Source: Geodermatophilus obscurus (lineage in GTDB: Bacteria > Actinomycetota > Actinomycetes > Mycobacteriales > Geodermatophilaceae). From it: a stretch of 64,000 nt of DNA. The stretch is from contig NZ_FOWE01000004.1 in the NCBI RefSeq assembly GCF_900115395.1, forward strand, positions 248,001 through 312,000. Reading direction: 5' to 3'. A program made the translations under genes and the position numbers. The notes beneath the pieces are model-generated. The model did not search any database. It saw only the letters and a program-made list of their open reading frames with translations, and had not been told where the DNA came from. Numbering within the stretch: position 1 is the first letter of the stretch; every line of letters starts with the position of its first letter. This document shows, piece by piece, positions 1-10,667 of the stretch.

Positions 1-39
1 GGGCCGCGCCCCTCTCGTCGACGTGCGTGAGGCGGTCTG

Positions 40-1233
40 TCACTGCAGTGCTCCCTCGATCAGGACGACGTCCACCTCGGCGCCGGTCGGCAGCTCGGTG
101 ACGTCCTCGGGCACGACGACCAGGCAGTTGGCCCGGGCCAGGTGGGCGACCAGGTGCGAGCCGGGACCGCCGACCTGGGAGACACGGCCGGCGTCGTAGC
201 GGCCGCGGAGGAACTGCCGGCGCCCGGCGGGGGAGCGCAGCGGCGCGGTGAGCACCGCCGGCGCGCGCAGCCGGTCAGGCGCGGCGTGGCCGAGCGCGCG
301 GCGCAGCGCCGGGCGGACGAACACCTCGAACGAGACGAACGAGCTGACCGGGTTGCCCGGCAGCGTCACGACCGGGACGCCGTCGACGGTGCCCGCGCCC
401 TGCGGGCCGCCGGGCTGCATGGCCACCTTGCCGAACTCGACGGTGCCCAGCGTCCTGAACGCGTCCTTGACCACCTCGTAGGCGCCGGCGCTCACCCCGC
501 CGCTGGTGACCAGCAGGTCGGCGTCGGCCAGCTCGGAGCGCACGGTGGTGAGGAACTCGTCGACGTCGTCGGGGACGAAGTGCAGCCGCCGGGCGGTGCC
601 GCCGGCGTCCTCGACCGCGGCGCACAGCAGCAGCGAGTTGGACTCGTAGACCTGCCCGGGGAGCAGCGGCTCGCCCGGCTCGACCAGCTCGCTGCCGGTG
701 GACAGGACCAGCACCCGTGGCCGGCGGCGCACCCACAGGGTCCGCGCGCCGACGGCGGCGGCCAGGCCCAGCTGTGCCGCGCCCAGCGGTGAGCCGGCCT
801 CCAGCGCGACGGTGCCGGCGGTGATGTCCTCCCCGGCGCGGCGCAGGTGGGTGCCGGCATCGGGGGCGTCGCGGATCTCGACGACGTCGGTGGCGGCGTC
901 GGTCAGCTCGACCGGCACGACGACGTCGGCGCCCGGTGGCAGCAGCCCGCCGGTCATGATCCGCTGCACGGTGCCCGGGGCGAGGGGATCGACGCCGGTG
1001 CGGCCGGCCGGGATGTCGTCGGCGACGGGCAGCCTTACGGGCAGGTCCGCCAGGTCCGCCGAGCGGGCCGCGTAGCCGTCCATCGCCGAGTTGTCGAAGC
1101 CGGGCAGCGGCACCCCGGCGCGCACGTCCCGGGCGAGCACGCGGCCGTGTGCCGCCGGGACGGGGACCTCCTCCTCGCCGAGGGGCGCGAGCAGGGCGGC
1201 CACCACCGCCTGGTGTTCCTCGACCGTGCGCAC
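40..1233 (-). CDS. moeA: Molybdopterin molybdenumtransferase MoeA
   Basis: This enzyme inserts molybdate into adenylylated molybdopterin in the last step of molybdenum cofactor synthesis in the cytoplasm. The family motif FDNSAMDGYA is at about residues 46-55, followed by the MPT-binding domain with STGSELVEPG near 178, TSGGVSAGAYE and LPGNPVSSF. The length of about 397 residues is normal. I prefer the GTG at 1233, which gives VRTVEEHQ, typical of the family. The reading frame stays open back to an ATG at 1278, but that ATG lies inside an inverted repeat and adds an arginine-rich tail unlike MoeA. The gene is divergent from the carbonic anhydrase gene. Family assignment is secure; the start is less so. 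Confidence 0.93.
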   Translation of the reverse strand: MRTVEEHQAVVAALLAPLGEEEVPVPAAHGRVLARDVRAGVPLPGFDNSAMDGYAARSADLADLPVRLPVADDIPAGRTGVDPLAPGTVQRIMTGGLLPPGADVVVPVELTDAATDVVEIRDAPDAGTHLRRAGEDITAGTVALEAGSPLGAAQLGLAAAVGARTLWVRRRPRVLVLSTGSELVEPGEPLLPGQVYESNSLLLCAAVEDAGGTARRLHFVPDDVDEFLTTVRSELADADLLVTSGGVSAGAYEVVKDAFRTLGTVEFGKVAMQPGGPQGAGTVDGVPVVTLPGNPVSSFVSFEVFVRPALRRALGHAAPDRLRAPAVLTAPLRSPAGRRQFLRGRYDAGRVSQVGGPGSHLVAHLARANCLVVVPEDVTELPTGAEVDVVLIEGALQ

Positions 1234-1271
1234 CCGGCCATCCTGTCCGATGCGCCCGCGGGCGCGCCGTC

Positions 1272-1334
1272 GAGGCATAGGAAGCTGTGCGCACGTCCGC
1301 GCGCCCGAGACGTGCGGAGAGCTTCCTATGCCTC
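1272..1334. promoter_or_regulatory. Long inverted repeat between moeA and carbonic anhydrase
   Basis: GAGGCATAGGAAGCT at 1272-1286 is perfectly inverted as AGCTTCCTATGCCTC at 1320-1334. The inner parts (1287-1297 and 1309-1319) continue the pairing with 9 of 11 matches, leaving an 11-base centre. Each arm, read outwards, contains TATGCC, which could serve as a -10 box for the gene on that side. A shared operator/promoter or a small REP-like element are both possible. Confidence 0.7.
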
Positions 1335-1356
1335 ACCGACCGGGAGGGACGCGCAC

Positions 1357-1857
1357 ATGCCCGAGTACGAGCAGATGCTGGCCGCGAACGAGCAGTGGGC
1401 CCGCGACTTCGCAGGCGAGCTGCCGGTGGCCCCGGCGCGGAGGGTCGCGGTCGTCGCGTGCATGGACTCGCGCATGCCGCTGTTCCCGCTCCTGGGCCTG
1501 GCCGTGGGTGACGCGCACGTCATCCGCAACGCCGGCGGCGTGGTCACCGACGACACCATCCGCTCGCTGACCATCTCCCAGCACCTGCTGGGCACGCGCG
1601 AGATCGTGCTCGTGCACCACACCGACTGCGGCCTGCAGAAGACCGACGACGCCTCCTTCACCGACCTGGTCGAGCAGGCGACCGGCGCGCGCCCGCCGTG
1701 GCCGGCGCGGGCCTTCACCGACGTCGACGACGACGTCCGCGAGTCGATCCGGCTGCTGCAGGAGAGCCCGTTCCTGCTGTCGAAGGAGGTCTGCGGCACC
1801 GTCTACGACGTCTCGACTGGCCGACTCCGCCGGGTGGACGGCGCCGCGACCCCGTGA
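1357..1857 (+). CDS. Beta-class carbonic anhydrase (small form)
   Basis: The product interconverts CO2 and bicarbonate with a zinc ion. The zinc ligands are visible: CMDSR near residue 35 (Cys and the Asp-Arg dyad) and HHTDC near residue 90 (His-x2-Cys). At 166 residues it is the short plant-type beta class common in actinobacteria. The ATG at 1357 follows a GGGAGG ribosome site; upstream in-frame sequence belongs to the inverted repeat and to antisense of moeA. It is divergent from moeA and may share the repeat as a control region. A role in supplying bicarbonate for carboxylation is general family knowledge, not shown here. Confidence 0.9.
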   Translation: MPEYEQMLAANEQWARDFAGELPVAPARRVAVVACMDSRMPLFPLLGLAVGDAHVIRNAGGVVTDDTIRSLTISQHLLGTREIVLVHHTDCGLQKTDDASFTDLVEQATGARPPWPARAFTDVDDDVRESIRLLQESPFLLSKEVCGTVYDVSTGRLRRVDGAATP

Positions 1858-1876
1858 CCCGCCGCCCCGGCCCGCC

Positions 1877-1882
1877 TACCCT
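1877..1882 (+). promoter_or_regulatory. Probable -10 box for leaderless lipoprotein mRNA
   Basis: TACCCT ends 8 bases before the GTG start at 1891. This spacing places transcription start at or next to the start codon, as in actinobacterial leaderless genes. There is no Shine-Dalgarno sequence. Confidence 0.45.
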
Positions 1883-1890
1883 GCCCGCTC

Positions 1891-3099
1891 GTGACGGGGA
1901 CGCGGGGTCGACGGGTGGCGGTCGGGGCGGCCGCCGCGGCGGCAGCGGTGCTGCTGACGGGGTGCACGACCACGGTGAGCGGGACGGCGACACCGCTGGC
2001 CGGCGCACCGCCGACGACGAGCGAGCCGCCGGCACCCACGACACCGGCGGAGCCGCCGGTCGACGTCACGCCCGCACCGGAGCCCTCCGTCGGCACGCTG
2101 CTCGAGGCGCACCGCATCGCCTCGGTGACCTCCCTGGTCCAGGCCACCTTCCCGGCGCGGACCGACACCTGCTTCCCGTCCGGCCCGTGGAGCGACTCCG
2201 CCGCGCTGGACGCCGCCTACTTCGGCAGCGGGACGGCCGGGCCGGTCCTCGACCGCTGGGGCTTCGTCACCGCGTGGGGCCAGTGCAACAGCGACCCCGC
2301 TGACGGTGCCGGCACCCTGACCATGGTCGCCGAGCTGTCGGACCCCGAGTCCGCGCGGCGGGCCGCCGCCGAGCTCGCCGCCGACCAGGCCGGCGGCTAC
2401 GAGGCGGCCGAGATCCCGGGGATCGACGGCGAGGTGCTGCTGCAGGAGGGCGGCGGCGAGGACGTCGTCCAGGCGTTCGTGCCGGTCGGCCGGATGCTGG
2501 CCTACGCGTACCACTCCACCGCGCCCGGTCAGGGGCTCGACGAGGCGGGCCGGCTGATGGCCGACCAGGTGGGGCTGCTCGAGGGGTTCACGCCGACACC
2601 GCAGGACCAGGTGCCCTCCCTGCCCACCGACCCCGACGGCCTCCAGCAGGTCACCCTCGACCCGCCGGGGGAGTTCACCGAGTTCTCCGGCCCCTACGAT
2701 CTCGAGGGCTACCTGCGGCTGGCGATCGACCCCGCGCGCGAGCGCGACCTGCTCCGCGCCAACGGGTTCCGCGGCTTCTACTCCAAGCAGTCGGCCGAGG
2801 GCGACCTGAGCTACGCGGTGGCGCTCTACGCCTTCCCGTCGTCGGCGGAGACCAACGCCGTCTACACGGCCTTCGCCGAGCTGGAGGAGGCCGAGTTCGG
2901 CGGCACCCGCTTCACCCTGCCCTCGGTCCCGGACGCGCCGTGCTTCTGGTTCGAGTCGGGCGACGGCTACTACCAGCGCTGCTACGTCGGCTACGGCAGC
3001 CACCTGGCCAGCGTGGACGTGCTCGGTCTCGGGGCGTCCGCCGACGTCGCCGCCATGGACCGCCTGCTGCCCGCCCAGCGCGACCTCATCGACGGCTGA
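1891..3099 (+). CDS. Secreted lipoprotein of unknown function
   Basis: A 402-residue protein with a classic lipoprotein signal: basic N-terminus (TRGRR), an alanine-rich hydrophobic stretch and a lipobox LLTGC, with lipidated Cys near residue 28. A Pro/Thr-rich linker follows to about residue 65, then a soluble region with two similar-looking halves, each with a DPxxAR-type helix and an FP/FV strand. It resembles the actinobacterial lipoproteins grouped as DUF7373, but I am not certain of that family. It probably sits on the outer face of the membrane. Nothing around it points to a pathway. A terminator-like repeat follows directly. Confidence 0.75.
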   Translation: MTGTRGRRVAVGAAAAAAAVLLTGCTTTVSGTATPLAGAPPTTSEPPAPTTPAEPPVDVTPAPEPSVGTLLEAHRIASVTSLVQATFPARTDTCFPSGPWSDSAALDAAYFGSGTAGPVLDRWGFVTAWGQCNSDPADGAGTLTMVAELSDPESARRAAAELAADQAGGYEAAEIPGIDGEVLLQEGGGEDVVQAFVPVGRMLAYAYHSTAPGQGLDEAGRLMADQVGLLEGFTPTPQDQVPSLPTDPDGLQQVTLDPPGEFTEFSGPYDLEGYLRLAIDPARERDLLRANGFRGFYSKQSAEGDLSYAVALYAFPSSAETNAVYTAFAELEEAEFGGTRFTLPSVPDAPCFWFESGDGYYQRCYVGYGSHLASVDVLGLGASADVAAMDRLLPAQRDLIDG

Positions 3100-3101
3100 C
3101 G

Positions 3102-3172
3102 GGCCCTCCTGCCCCCCACGCCTCGCTCCGCTGGACGCGGGCGCCTGCAGGAGGGCCGTTCCGGCACGTCGC
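3102..3172 (+). repeat. Intergenic repeat family A, copy 1 (terminator-like)
   Basis: An 11-bp stem, GGCCCTCCTGC (3102-3112) with GCAGGAGGGCC (3147-3157), encloses a loop holding CCCCCACGCCTCGC. It is followed by a tail CCGTTCCGGCACGTCGC (3156-3172). The loop and tail recur at 19277-19347 and 27538-27651 with a different stem sequence. Its place just after the lipoprotein stop suggests transcription termination. Confidence 0.75.
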
Positions 3173-3199
3173 GTCGGCCCTCCGGGCCACTGGTATCGT

Positions 3200-3279
3200 G
3201 GTCGGCTGGTGCGCGGCCGGTCGGCTGGTGCGCGCGTGCCGCTCCGTCTCCCGTGCTCGGTGAGGCGATCCCACCAGCC
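3200..3279 (+). promoter_or_regulatory. Possible structured rplM leader with tandem repeat
   Basis: GGTCGGCTGGTGCGCG occurs at 3200-3215 and again at 3219-3234. The core GGCTGGTG of either copy can pair with CACCAGCC at 3272-3279, just upstream of the rplM ribosome site, so two left arms compete for one right arm. A possible -10 box TATCGT lies at 3193-3198. This could be an autoregulatory ribosomal-protein leader; that is inference from pairing only. Confidence 0.4.
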
Positions 3280-3305
3280 ACCCGACGACGACGGAGGACA
3301 GCGCC

Positions 3306-3749
3306 GTGCGCACGTACTCACCCAAGCCCGGCGAGGTCGACCGGGTCTGGCACGTCATCGACGCCACCGACGTGGTGCTCGGTCGACTCGCCACCCAGAT
3401 CGCGACCCTGCTGCGCGGCAAGCACAAGCCCCAGTTCGCACCGCACGTCGACGTCGGCGACTTCGTCGTCGTCGTGAACGCCGGCAAGGTCGCGCTCACC
3501 GGTTCCAAGCGGGACCAGAAGACCGCCTACCGGCACTCGGGCTACCCGGGTGGTCTGCGGGCGATCAACGTCGGCGACCAGATCCGCACGCACCCCGACC
3601 GTGTCGTCGAGCGGGCCGTCAAGGGCATGCTGCCGCACAACAGCCTCGGCCGGCAGATGATCAAGAAGCTGAAGGTGTACGCGGGCCCCGAGCACCCGCA
3701 CGCCGCCCAGCAGCCCCAGACCTTCGAGATCAAGCAGGTTGCCCAGTGA
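3306..3749 (+). CDS. rplM: 50S ribosomal protein L13
   Basis: An early-assembling protein of the large ribosomal subunit. The 147-residue product has the family's [13 protein letters not shown]-terminus, the KHKPQFAPH segment and the [14 protein letters not shown]-terminal region. The GTG start follows GGAGGA. The stop overlaps the rpsI start by GTGA, so the two are translationally coupled, as is usual for L13 and S9. The 5' leader carries a tandem repeat that may fold with sequence close to the ribosome site. Confidence 0.98.
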   Translation: MRTYSPKPGEVDRVWHVIDATDVVLGRLATQIATLLRGKHKPQFAPHVDVGDFVVVVNAGKVALTGSKRDQKTAYRHSGYPGGLRAINVGDQIRTHPDRVVERAVKGMLPHNSLGRQMIKKLKVYAGPEHPHAAQQPQTFEIKQVAQ

Positions 3750-4165
3750 CCACGCCCATGACCGTGACCGACCCCGAGGGTCGTCCCGTGCAGACCGTCG
3801 GCCGGCGCAAGGAGGCCATCGTCCGCGTGCGCCTCGTGCCCGGCACCGGCCAGTTCCGCCTCAACGGCCGGACCATCGAGGAGTACTTTCCGAACAAGGT
3901 CCACCAGCAGCTCATCCGTGAGCCGTTCGTGATCCTCGAGAAGGCCGAGCAGTACGACGTCATCGGCATCCTGCACGGCGGTGGCGTCAGCGGGCAGGCC
4001 GGCGCGCTGCGCCTGGCGATCGCCCGTGCCCTCATCGAGGTCGAGGCCGACGACCGTCCCGCCCTGAAGAAGGCCGGCTTCCTCACCCGTGACGCCCGCG
4101 TCACCGAGCGCAAGAAGTACGGGCTCAAGAAGGCCCGCAAGGCGCCTCAGTACTCGAAGCGCTGA
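3746..4165 (+). CDS. rpsI: 30S ribosomal protein S9
   Basis: A small-subunit protein whose C-terminal tail reaches the P-site tRNA. The 139-residue product shows [17 protein letters not shown], the [19 protein letters not shown] core and the required basic C-terminus [13 protein letters not shown] chose the GTG at 3746, which overlaps the rplM stop, giving [12 protein letters not shown]; the ATG at 3758 is a possible alternative. glmM follows after 11 bases, so rplM-rpsI-glmM is likely one operon. Confidence 0.98.
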   Translation: MTTPMTVTDPEGRPVQTVGRRKEAIVRVRLVPGTGQFRLNGRTIEEYFPNKVHQQLIREPFVILEKAEQYDVIGILHGGGVSGQAGALRLAIARALIEVEADDRPALKKAGFLTRDARVTERKKYGLKKARKAPQYSKR

Positions 4166-4176
4166 CCGGCACCGCC

Positions 4177-5520
4177 GTGGGTCGCCTCTTCGGGACCGAC
4201 GGCGTCCGGGGTCGGGCCAATGCCGACCTCACGCCGGAGTTGGCCCTCTCGGTGGCCCGTGCGGCCGCCGGGGTGCTCGCCGACCGCGACGGGACCTCGC
4301 GTCCCGTCGCGGTCGTCGGCCGTGACCCCCGCGCCAGCGGGGAGATGCTCGAGGCCGCCGTGGTCGCGGGCCTGGCCAGTGCGGGCGCCGAGGTCCTCCG
4401 CGTGGGCGTGCTCCCGACGCCGGCCGTCGCCTTCCTCACCGCCGAGACCGGCGCCGACCTCGGCGTCATGATCTCGGCGAGTCACAACCCGATGCCCGAC
4501 AACGGCATCAAGCTGTTCAGCCGCGGCGGCCACAAGCTGCCCGACGCGGTCGAGGCGGCCATCGAGTCGACCGTCCTGACCGGCGACGGGACCGGCCACC
4601 GGCCGGCCGGCGCCGACATCGGCCGGGTCCGCGACCTCCCCGGGGGCACCGCCGACTACGTCAGCCACCTGCTGTCCACGGTGCCGTCCCCGGTGCCGGG
4701 CCTGCGGGTGGTCGTCGACTGCGCGCACGGGTCCGCCGCCACCTGCGCGCCCGAGGTGTACCGCCGCGCCGGGGCCGAGGTCACCGTCATCGGCGGGGAG
4801 CCCGACGGCTGGAACACCAACGACGGCGTGGGCTCCACCCACCTCGGGCCGCTCGTCGAGACGGTCCGGGCCACCGGCGCCGACCTCGGCATCGCCCACG
4901 ACGGCGACGCCGACCGCTGCCTGGCGGTCACCGCCACCGGCGAGGTCGTCGACGGCGACGCGATCCTCGCCGTCTGCGCGCTGGGCCTCAAGGAGCGGGG
5001 GGCGCTGGCGCAGGACACCGTCGTCGCCACCGTGATGAGCAACCTCGGCTTCCACCACACGATGCGCGACGCCGGTATCGCGGTGCAGACCACCGCCGTG
5101 GGGGACCGCTACGTCCTCGAGGCGCTGCGCGCGCACGGGCTCAGCCTGGGTGGGGAGCAGAGCGGCCACCTGGTCTTCCTCGACCACGCCACCACCGGCG
5201 ACGGCCTGCTCACCGGGCTGGCGCTGCTGTCCCGCATGGCGGCCACCGGTGCGTCGCTCGCCGAGCTCGCCTCGGTGGTGCAGCGGCTGCCGCAGACCCT
5301 GGTGAACGTGCCGGTCCGCGACCGTCTCGCCGTCGTCGAGAGCGAGGTCGTCGCCGGCGCGGTGAACGCCGCGGAGGAGGAGCTCGGCGACGACGGCCGC
5401 GTGCTGCTGCGCCCCTCGGGCACCGAGCAGCTCGTGCGCGTGATGGTCGAGGCCCCCACCCAGGAGCGGGCCGACGGCATCGCCCGGGCCCTCGCCGAGG
5501 TCGTCGCCGCCGTCGAGTGA
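4177..5520 (+). CDS. glmM: Phosphoglucosamine mutase
   Basis: Converts glucosamine-6-phosphate to glucosamine-1-phosphate on the route to UDP-GlcNAc for peptidoglycan. The 447-residue protein begins [15 protein letters not shown], has the phosphoserine loop [12 protein letters not shown] near residue 100, the metal-binding DGDADRC near residue 243, the sugar loop GGEQSGH and the phosphate-binding [11 protein letters not shown] near the C-terminus. All key residues are present. It is 11 bases after rpsI, and glmS, the preceding enzyme of the same pathway, lies 119 bases downstream. Confidence 0.97.
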   Translation: MGRLFGTDGVRGRANADLTPELALSVARAAAGVLADRDGTSRPVAVVGRDPRASGEMLEAAVVAGLASAGAEVLRVGVLPTPAVAFLTAETGADLGVMISASHNPMPDNGIKLFSRGGHKLPDAVEAAIESTVLTGDGTGHRPAGADIGRVRDLPGGTADYVSHLLSTVPSPVPGLRVVVDCAHGSAATCAPEVYRRAGAEVTVIGGEPDGWNTNDGVGSTHLGPLVETVRATGADLGIAHDGDADRCLAVTATGEVVDGDAILAVCALGLKERGALAQDTVVATVMSNLGFHHTMRDAGIAVQTTAVGDRYVLEALRAHGLSLGGEQSGHLVFLDHATTGDGLLTGLALLSRMAATGASLAELASVVQRLPQTLVNVPVRDRLAVVESEVVAGAVNAAEEELGDDGRVLLRPSGTEQLVRVMVEAPTQERADGIARALAEVVAAVE

Positions 5521-5625
5521 GGCCCCGGCCGGGAGGCCGAGGAGGCCGGCGGTGCCGGACGGGGCGGATGTGACGAGTGGGCCCGTCTCACTCTCCGGGA
5601 GGGCGGAACGGGCCCGCTCCGCCGG

Positions 5626-5631
5626 TACCCT
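5626..5631 (+). promoter_or_regulatory. Probable -10 box for glmS
   Basis: TACCCT ends 8 bases before the glmS ATG and there is no ribosome site in between, which suggests a leaderless glmS transcript separate from the rplM-rpsI-glmM operon. Confidence 0.45.
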
Positions 5632-5639
5632 CGGTGCTC

Positions 5640-7514
<1,875 letters not shown>

Positions 7515-7534
7515 GGCCCCGCACGGTCTGACGG

Positions 7535-7584
7535 CCTCCCTGCAGGGGCCCGCCGCGAGCTTGCGAGTGGTGGGGGCAGGGAGG
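7535..7584 (+). terminator. Hairpin terminator after glmS
   Basis: CCTCCCTGC (7535-7543) pairs with GCAGGGAGG (7576-7584), extended outward by a G-U and a G-C pair. The loop contains CGCGAGCTTGCGAG, like other terminator loops in this window. There is no U tract, as is common in high-GC actinobacteria. Confidence 0.65.
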
Positions 7585-7592
7585 TCCTCCGA

Positions 7593-7676
7593 CTGATCGT
7601 GCTGCGTCCTGGCTCACCGCGGGTGGTGAGCCTGGACGCGTCGCGGTGAGCCTGGACGCGTCAGGGTGGGCCAGGA
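7593..7676. repeat. Intergenic repeat family B, copy 1
   Basis: A 26-base block at 7593-7618 is identical to 21092-21117. It ends CGTCCTGGCTCACC and is followed by GGTGAGCCTGGACGCGTC twice (from 7626 and 7646) and a third decayed unit (GGTGGGCCAGGACG). The left block can pair with either right unit, with one mismatch (T for A). Confidence 0.75.
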
Positions 7677-7711
7677 CGGCGCCGCCGGCGGGCGCACGGC
7701 AGACTGTGCCG

Positions 7712-8089
7712 GTGATCGTCGGGGTCGGCATCGACGTGGTGCCCGTGGCCCGGTTCGCCGAGTCGCTCGTGCGCACCCCGGCGGTCCGCGACCGGCTGTT
7801 CACCCCGGCCGAGCAGACCACCCCGTCCGGCACCCCGCGCACCCCGGAGTCGCTGGCCGCGCGGTTCGCCGCGAAGGAGGCGCTGGTCAAGGCGCTCGGC
7901 GCCCCCCGCGGCCTGCGCTGGCACGACGCCGAGGTGATCGTCGGCGATCTCGGCCGGCCGCACCTCGAGGTCCGCGGCACGGTCGCCGCCCGGGCCGCGG
8001 AGCTGGGCGTCACCTCCTGGCACGTCTCGCTCAGCCACGACGGCGGCATCGCGTCGGCGGTGGTCGTCGCCGAGGGAGGGTCGGCGTGA
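7712..8089 (+). CDS. acpS: Holo-[acyl-carrier-protein] synthase
   Basis: Transfers 4'-phosphopantetheine from CoA to acyl carrier proteins. The start at GTG 7712 gives [18 protein letters not shown], matching the family's opening with the metal-binding Asp; a longer frame back to 7646 only translates repeat family [19 protein letters not shown] near residue 50 carries the second metal/CoA motif. At 125 residues the length is normal. The stop overlaps the GTG of nnr (GTGA), and acpS-nnr-alr form a tightly coupled run found together in many actinobacteria. Confidence 0.94.
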   Translation: MIVGVGIDVVPVARFAESLVRTPAVRDRLFTPAEQTTPSGTPRTPESLAARFAAKEALVKALGAPRGLRWHDAEVIVGDLGRPHLEVRGTVAARAAELGVTSWHVSLSHDGGIASAVVVAEGGSA

Positions 8090-9540
8090 TCGGGCTGTCC
8101 ACCGCTGCCGAGGTGCGGGCTGCGGAGGAGGTGCTGCTGGCCGCCACCCGCGAGGGCGCGCTCATGCACCGCGCGGCCACCGGGCTGGCCACCGTGTGCC
8201 TGCGCCTGCTCGGGCGGGCGCACGGCACCCGCGTGACGCTGCTGGTCGGCGCCGGAAACAACGGCGGCGACGCCCTGTTCGCCGGCGCGCGGCTGGCCGC
8301 CCGTGGCGCCCGCGTCACCGCCGTCCTCCTCGACCCCGCCCGCGCGCACCCCGCCGGACTGGCCGCGCTGCGCCGCGCCGGCGGGCGCACCACCGGCCCC
8401 GACGGCGACGACGGGCTCGACCGCGCCGACCTCGTCCTCGACGGCATCGTCGGCATCGGCGGCCGCGGGGGCCTGCGCCCGGACGCCGCACGGCTGGCGG
8501 ACCGGGCGGCCACCGGTCCGGGGATCCCCGTCGCCGTCGACGTCCCCAGCGGCGTGGACGCCGACACCGGCGCGGTCGGGGGTGCGGCGTTCGCCGCGGT
8601 GCACACGGTCACCTTCGGTGCGGTCAAGCCCGGCCTGGTGGTGGGGGAGGGCCGCGGGCACGCCGGCGAGGTCCACCTGGTCGACATCGGTCTCGGTCCG
8701 CTCCTGGCACCCGCGCGCGCCCACCAGCTCACCGACGCCGACGTCGCCGGGCACCTGGAGCCGCCCGGCGCCACCGACGACAAGTACTCCCGCGGCGTGG
8801 TCGGCGTCGTGGCCGGCTCGGCGGTCTACCCCGGCGCCGCGGTGCTGTGCACCGGTGCCGCACTGCGCACCCGGCCGGGCCTGGTCCGCTACGCCGGCAC
8901 GGCCGCCGACGGAGTGCGCGCGGCATGGCCGGAGGCCATCGTCACCGACGGCCGGCCCGGCGACGCCGGCCGCGTCCAGGCCTGGGTCGTCGGCCCCGGG
9001 ATGGGCACCGACGACGCCGCCCGGAGCCTGGTGGCCGAGGTGCTGGCCACCGACCTGCCGGTGGTGCTCGACGCCGACGCGCTGACGCTGGCCGCCCGCG
9101 AGCCGGAGCTGGTCCGCGGCCGCGCGGCGCCCACCGTGCTCACCCCGCACGACCGCGAGTTCGAGCGGTTCGGCGTCGCGGTGGGCGCCGACCGCATCGG
9201 CAGCGCCCGGCGGCTGGCCGCCGACCTCGGTGCCGTCGTCCTGCTCAAGGGCGACGCCACCGTCGTCGCCGCTCCGGACGGCACCGCGTTCGTCAACGCG
9301 ACGGGCACCGCCGACCTCGCCACCGCCGGCAGCGGCGACGTCCTCTCGGGGATCCTCGGGTCGCTGCTGGCCGCGGGCACGCCGCCCGCGGGGACCGCCG
9401 CGGCCGCGGCGCACCTGCACGGCCGCACCGGGCAGGTCGCCGCCGCGCGGGGGCCGATCGTCGCCGGCGACCTCGTGCGGCGGCTCCCCGAGGCGGTGGC
9501 GCGGGTGCGGGGCCCGGTCCTGGGAGACTCGGGGGCGTGA
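8086..9540 (+). CDS. nnr: Bifunctional NAD(P)HX epimerase/dehydratase
   Basis: Repairs hydrated NADH and NADPH: the N-terminal YjeF_N half (about residues 1-210, with [10 protein letters not shown]) epimerises NAD(P)HX, and the C-terminal half (about 220-484, ADP-dependent kinase-like fold with [17 protein letters not shown] and [10 protein letters not shown]) removes water using ADP. The 484-residue length fits the fused bacterial form. A GAGGGAGG site precedes the GTG, which overlaps the acpS stop; its own stop overlaps the alr start. Confidence 0.94.
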   Translation: MIGLSTAAEVRAAEEVLLAATREGALMHRAATGLATVCLRLLGRAHGTRVTLLVGAGNNGGDALFAGARLAARGARVTAVLLDPARAHPAGLAALRRAGGRTTGPDGDDGLDRADLVLDGIVGIGGRGGLRPDAARLADRAATGPGIPVAVDVPSGVDADTGAVGGAAFAAVHTVTFGAVKPGLVVGEGRGHAGEVHLVDIGLGPLLAPARAHQLTDADVAGHLEPPGATDDKYSRGVVGVVAGSAVYPGAAVLCTGAALRTRPGLVRYAGTAADGVRAAWPEAIVTDGRPGDAGRVQAWVVGPGMGTDDAARSLVAEVLATDLPVVLDADALTLAAREPELVRGRAAPTVLTPHDREFERFGVAVGADRIGSARRLAADLGAVVLLKGDATVVAAPDGTAFVNATGTADLATAGSGDVLSGILGSLLAAGTPPAGTAAAAAHLHGRTGQVAAARGPIVAGDLVRRLPEAVARVRGPVLGDSGA

Positions 9541-10667
9541 ACACGTCCCGGGCCGAGGTGGTCGTCGACCTCGACGCGATCGCAGCCAACACGGCGGTGC
9601 TGCGCGAGCGCGTCGGCCGGCCGCTCATGGCCGTGGTCAAGGCCGACGGCTACGGGCACGGCCTGGTGCCGGCCGCGCGCGCGGTGCTGGCCGGTGGTGC
9701 GGACGCCTTGGGCGTCGCGGTCCTCGAGGAGGCGCTGGCCCTGCGCGCCGCCGGCGTCACCGCACCGCTGCTGGCCTGGCTGCACACCCCCGGCACCGAC
9801 TTCGCACCCGCGCTGGAGGCCGACGTCGAGGTCTCGGTCAACGCCGAGTGGGGCCTGGCCGAGGTGGTCGACGCCGCCCGCGCCACCGGCCGTCCCGCCC
9901 GCCTGCACCTGTTCGTCGACACCGGACTGTCCCGCGAGGGCGCCACGGTCGCCGACTGGCCCGGCCTGGTCGCCGCGGCCGCCCGCGCGCAGGCCGCCGG
10001 CGAGGTGGAGGTCGTCGGGCTGTGGAGCCACATGGCCTACGCCGACGCGCCCACCCACCCCACGATCGGCGCGCAGGTGCGGCTGTTCGACGAGGCCGTC
10101 GACCTCGCCCGCGCCGCCGGGGTCGACGGCCGCCGGCACCTGGCCAACTCCGCCGCCACCGTCGCGCTGCCGGACACCTGGTACGACATGGTCCGCCCCG
10201 GCATCGCCCTCTACGGCCTCGACCCGCTCGGCGGCGACCCCGCCGACCACGGCCTCACCCCGGCGATGACCGTGCGCGCCCGGGTGGCGCTCATCAAGCG
10301 GGTGGCCGCCGGCGCCGGCGTCTCCTACGGCCACACCTACGCGCCGGCCACCGACACCACGCTGGCGCTGGTGCCGGTCGGCTACGCCGACGGCGTCCCG
10401 CGGGCCGCGGGCAACCGCGCGCCGGTGCTGGCCGGCGGCGCGCAGCGCACCATCGCCGGGCGGGTCTGCATGGACCAGTTCGTCCTCGACGTCGGCGACG
10501 CGGCCGTGGCGCCGGGCGACGAGGTGGTCCTGTGGGGCCCGGGCGCCGGCGGCGAGCCGACCGCCCAGCAGTGGGCCGACGCGGTCGACACGATCCACTA
10601 CGAGCTGGTCACCCGGGTCGGCGGGCGCTTCACCCGCCGGTACACCGGGTCCGCGGGGGCGGTCTGA
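9537..10667 (+). CDS. alr: Alanine racemase
   Basis: A PLP enzyme making D-alanine for peptidoglycan. The 376-residue protein opens SRAEVVVDLDAIAANTAVLR and has the PLP lysine in VVKADGYGHG near residue 38. The catalytic tyrosine of the second subunit is in GVSYGHTYAP near residue 265, with the C-terminal beta domain GRVCMDQFVLDVG after it. The GTG at 9537 overlaps the nnr stop and its stop overlaps the next ATG (TGATG), so translation is coupled along acpS-nnr-alr-hydrolase. Confidence 0.97.
   Translation: MNTSRAEVVVDLDAIAANTAVLRERVGRPLMAVVKADGYGHGLVPAARAVLAGGADALGVAVLEEALALRAAGVTAPLLAWLHTPGTDFAPALEADVEVSVNAEWGLAEVVDAARATGRPARLHLFVDTGLSREGATVADWPGLVAAAARAQAAGEVEVVGLWSHMAYADAPTHPTIGAQVRLFDEAVDLARAAGVDGRRHLANSAATVALPDTWYDMVRPGIALYGLDPLGGDPADHGLTPAMTVRARVALIKRVAAGAGVSYGHTYAPATDTTLALVPVGYADGVPRAAGNRAPVLAGGAQRTIAGRVCMDQFVLDVGDAAVAPGDEVVLWGPGAGGEPTAQQWADAVDTIHYELVTRVGGRFTRRYTGSAGAV

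Noticed and set aside
1876-3321. 481-residue minus-strand frame opposite the lipoprotein gene
   Set aside because: It is Arg/Gly-rich with low-complexity runs and no motif, and it lies fully antisense to a gene with a clear signal peptide. It is a shadow caused by high GC.
5521-5639. glmS ribozyme upstream of glmS
   Set aside because: The gap is only 119 bases, lacks the conserved core, and the -10 box just before the ATG points to a leaderless mRNA. The ribozyme is known mainly from Firmicutes.
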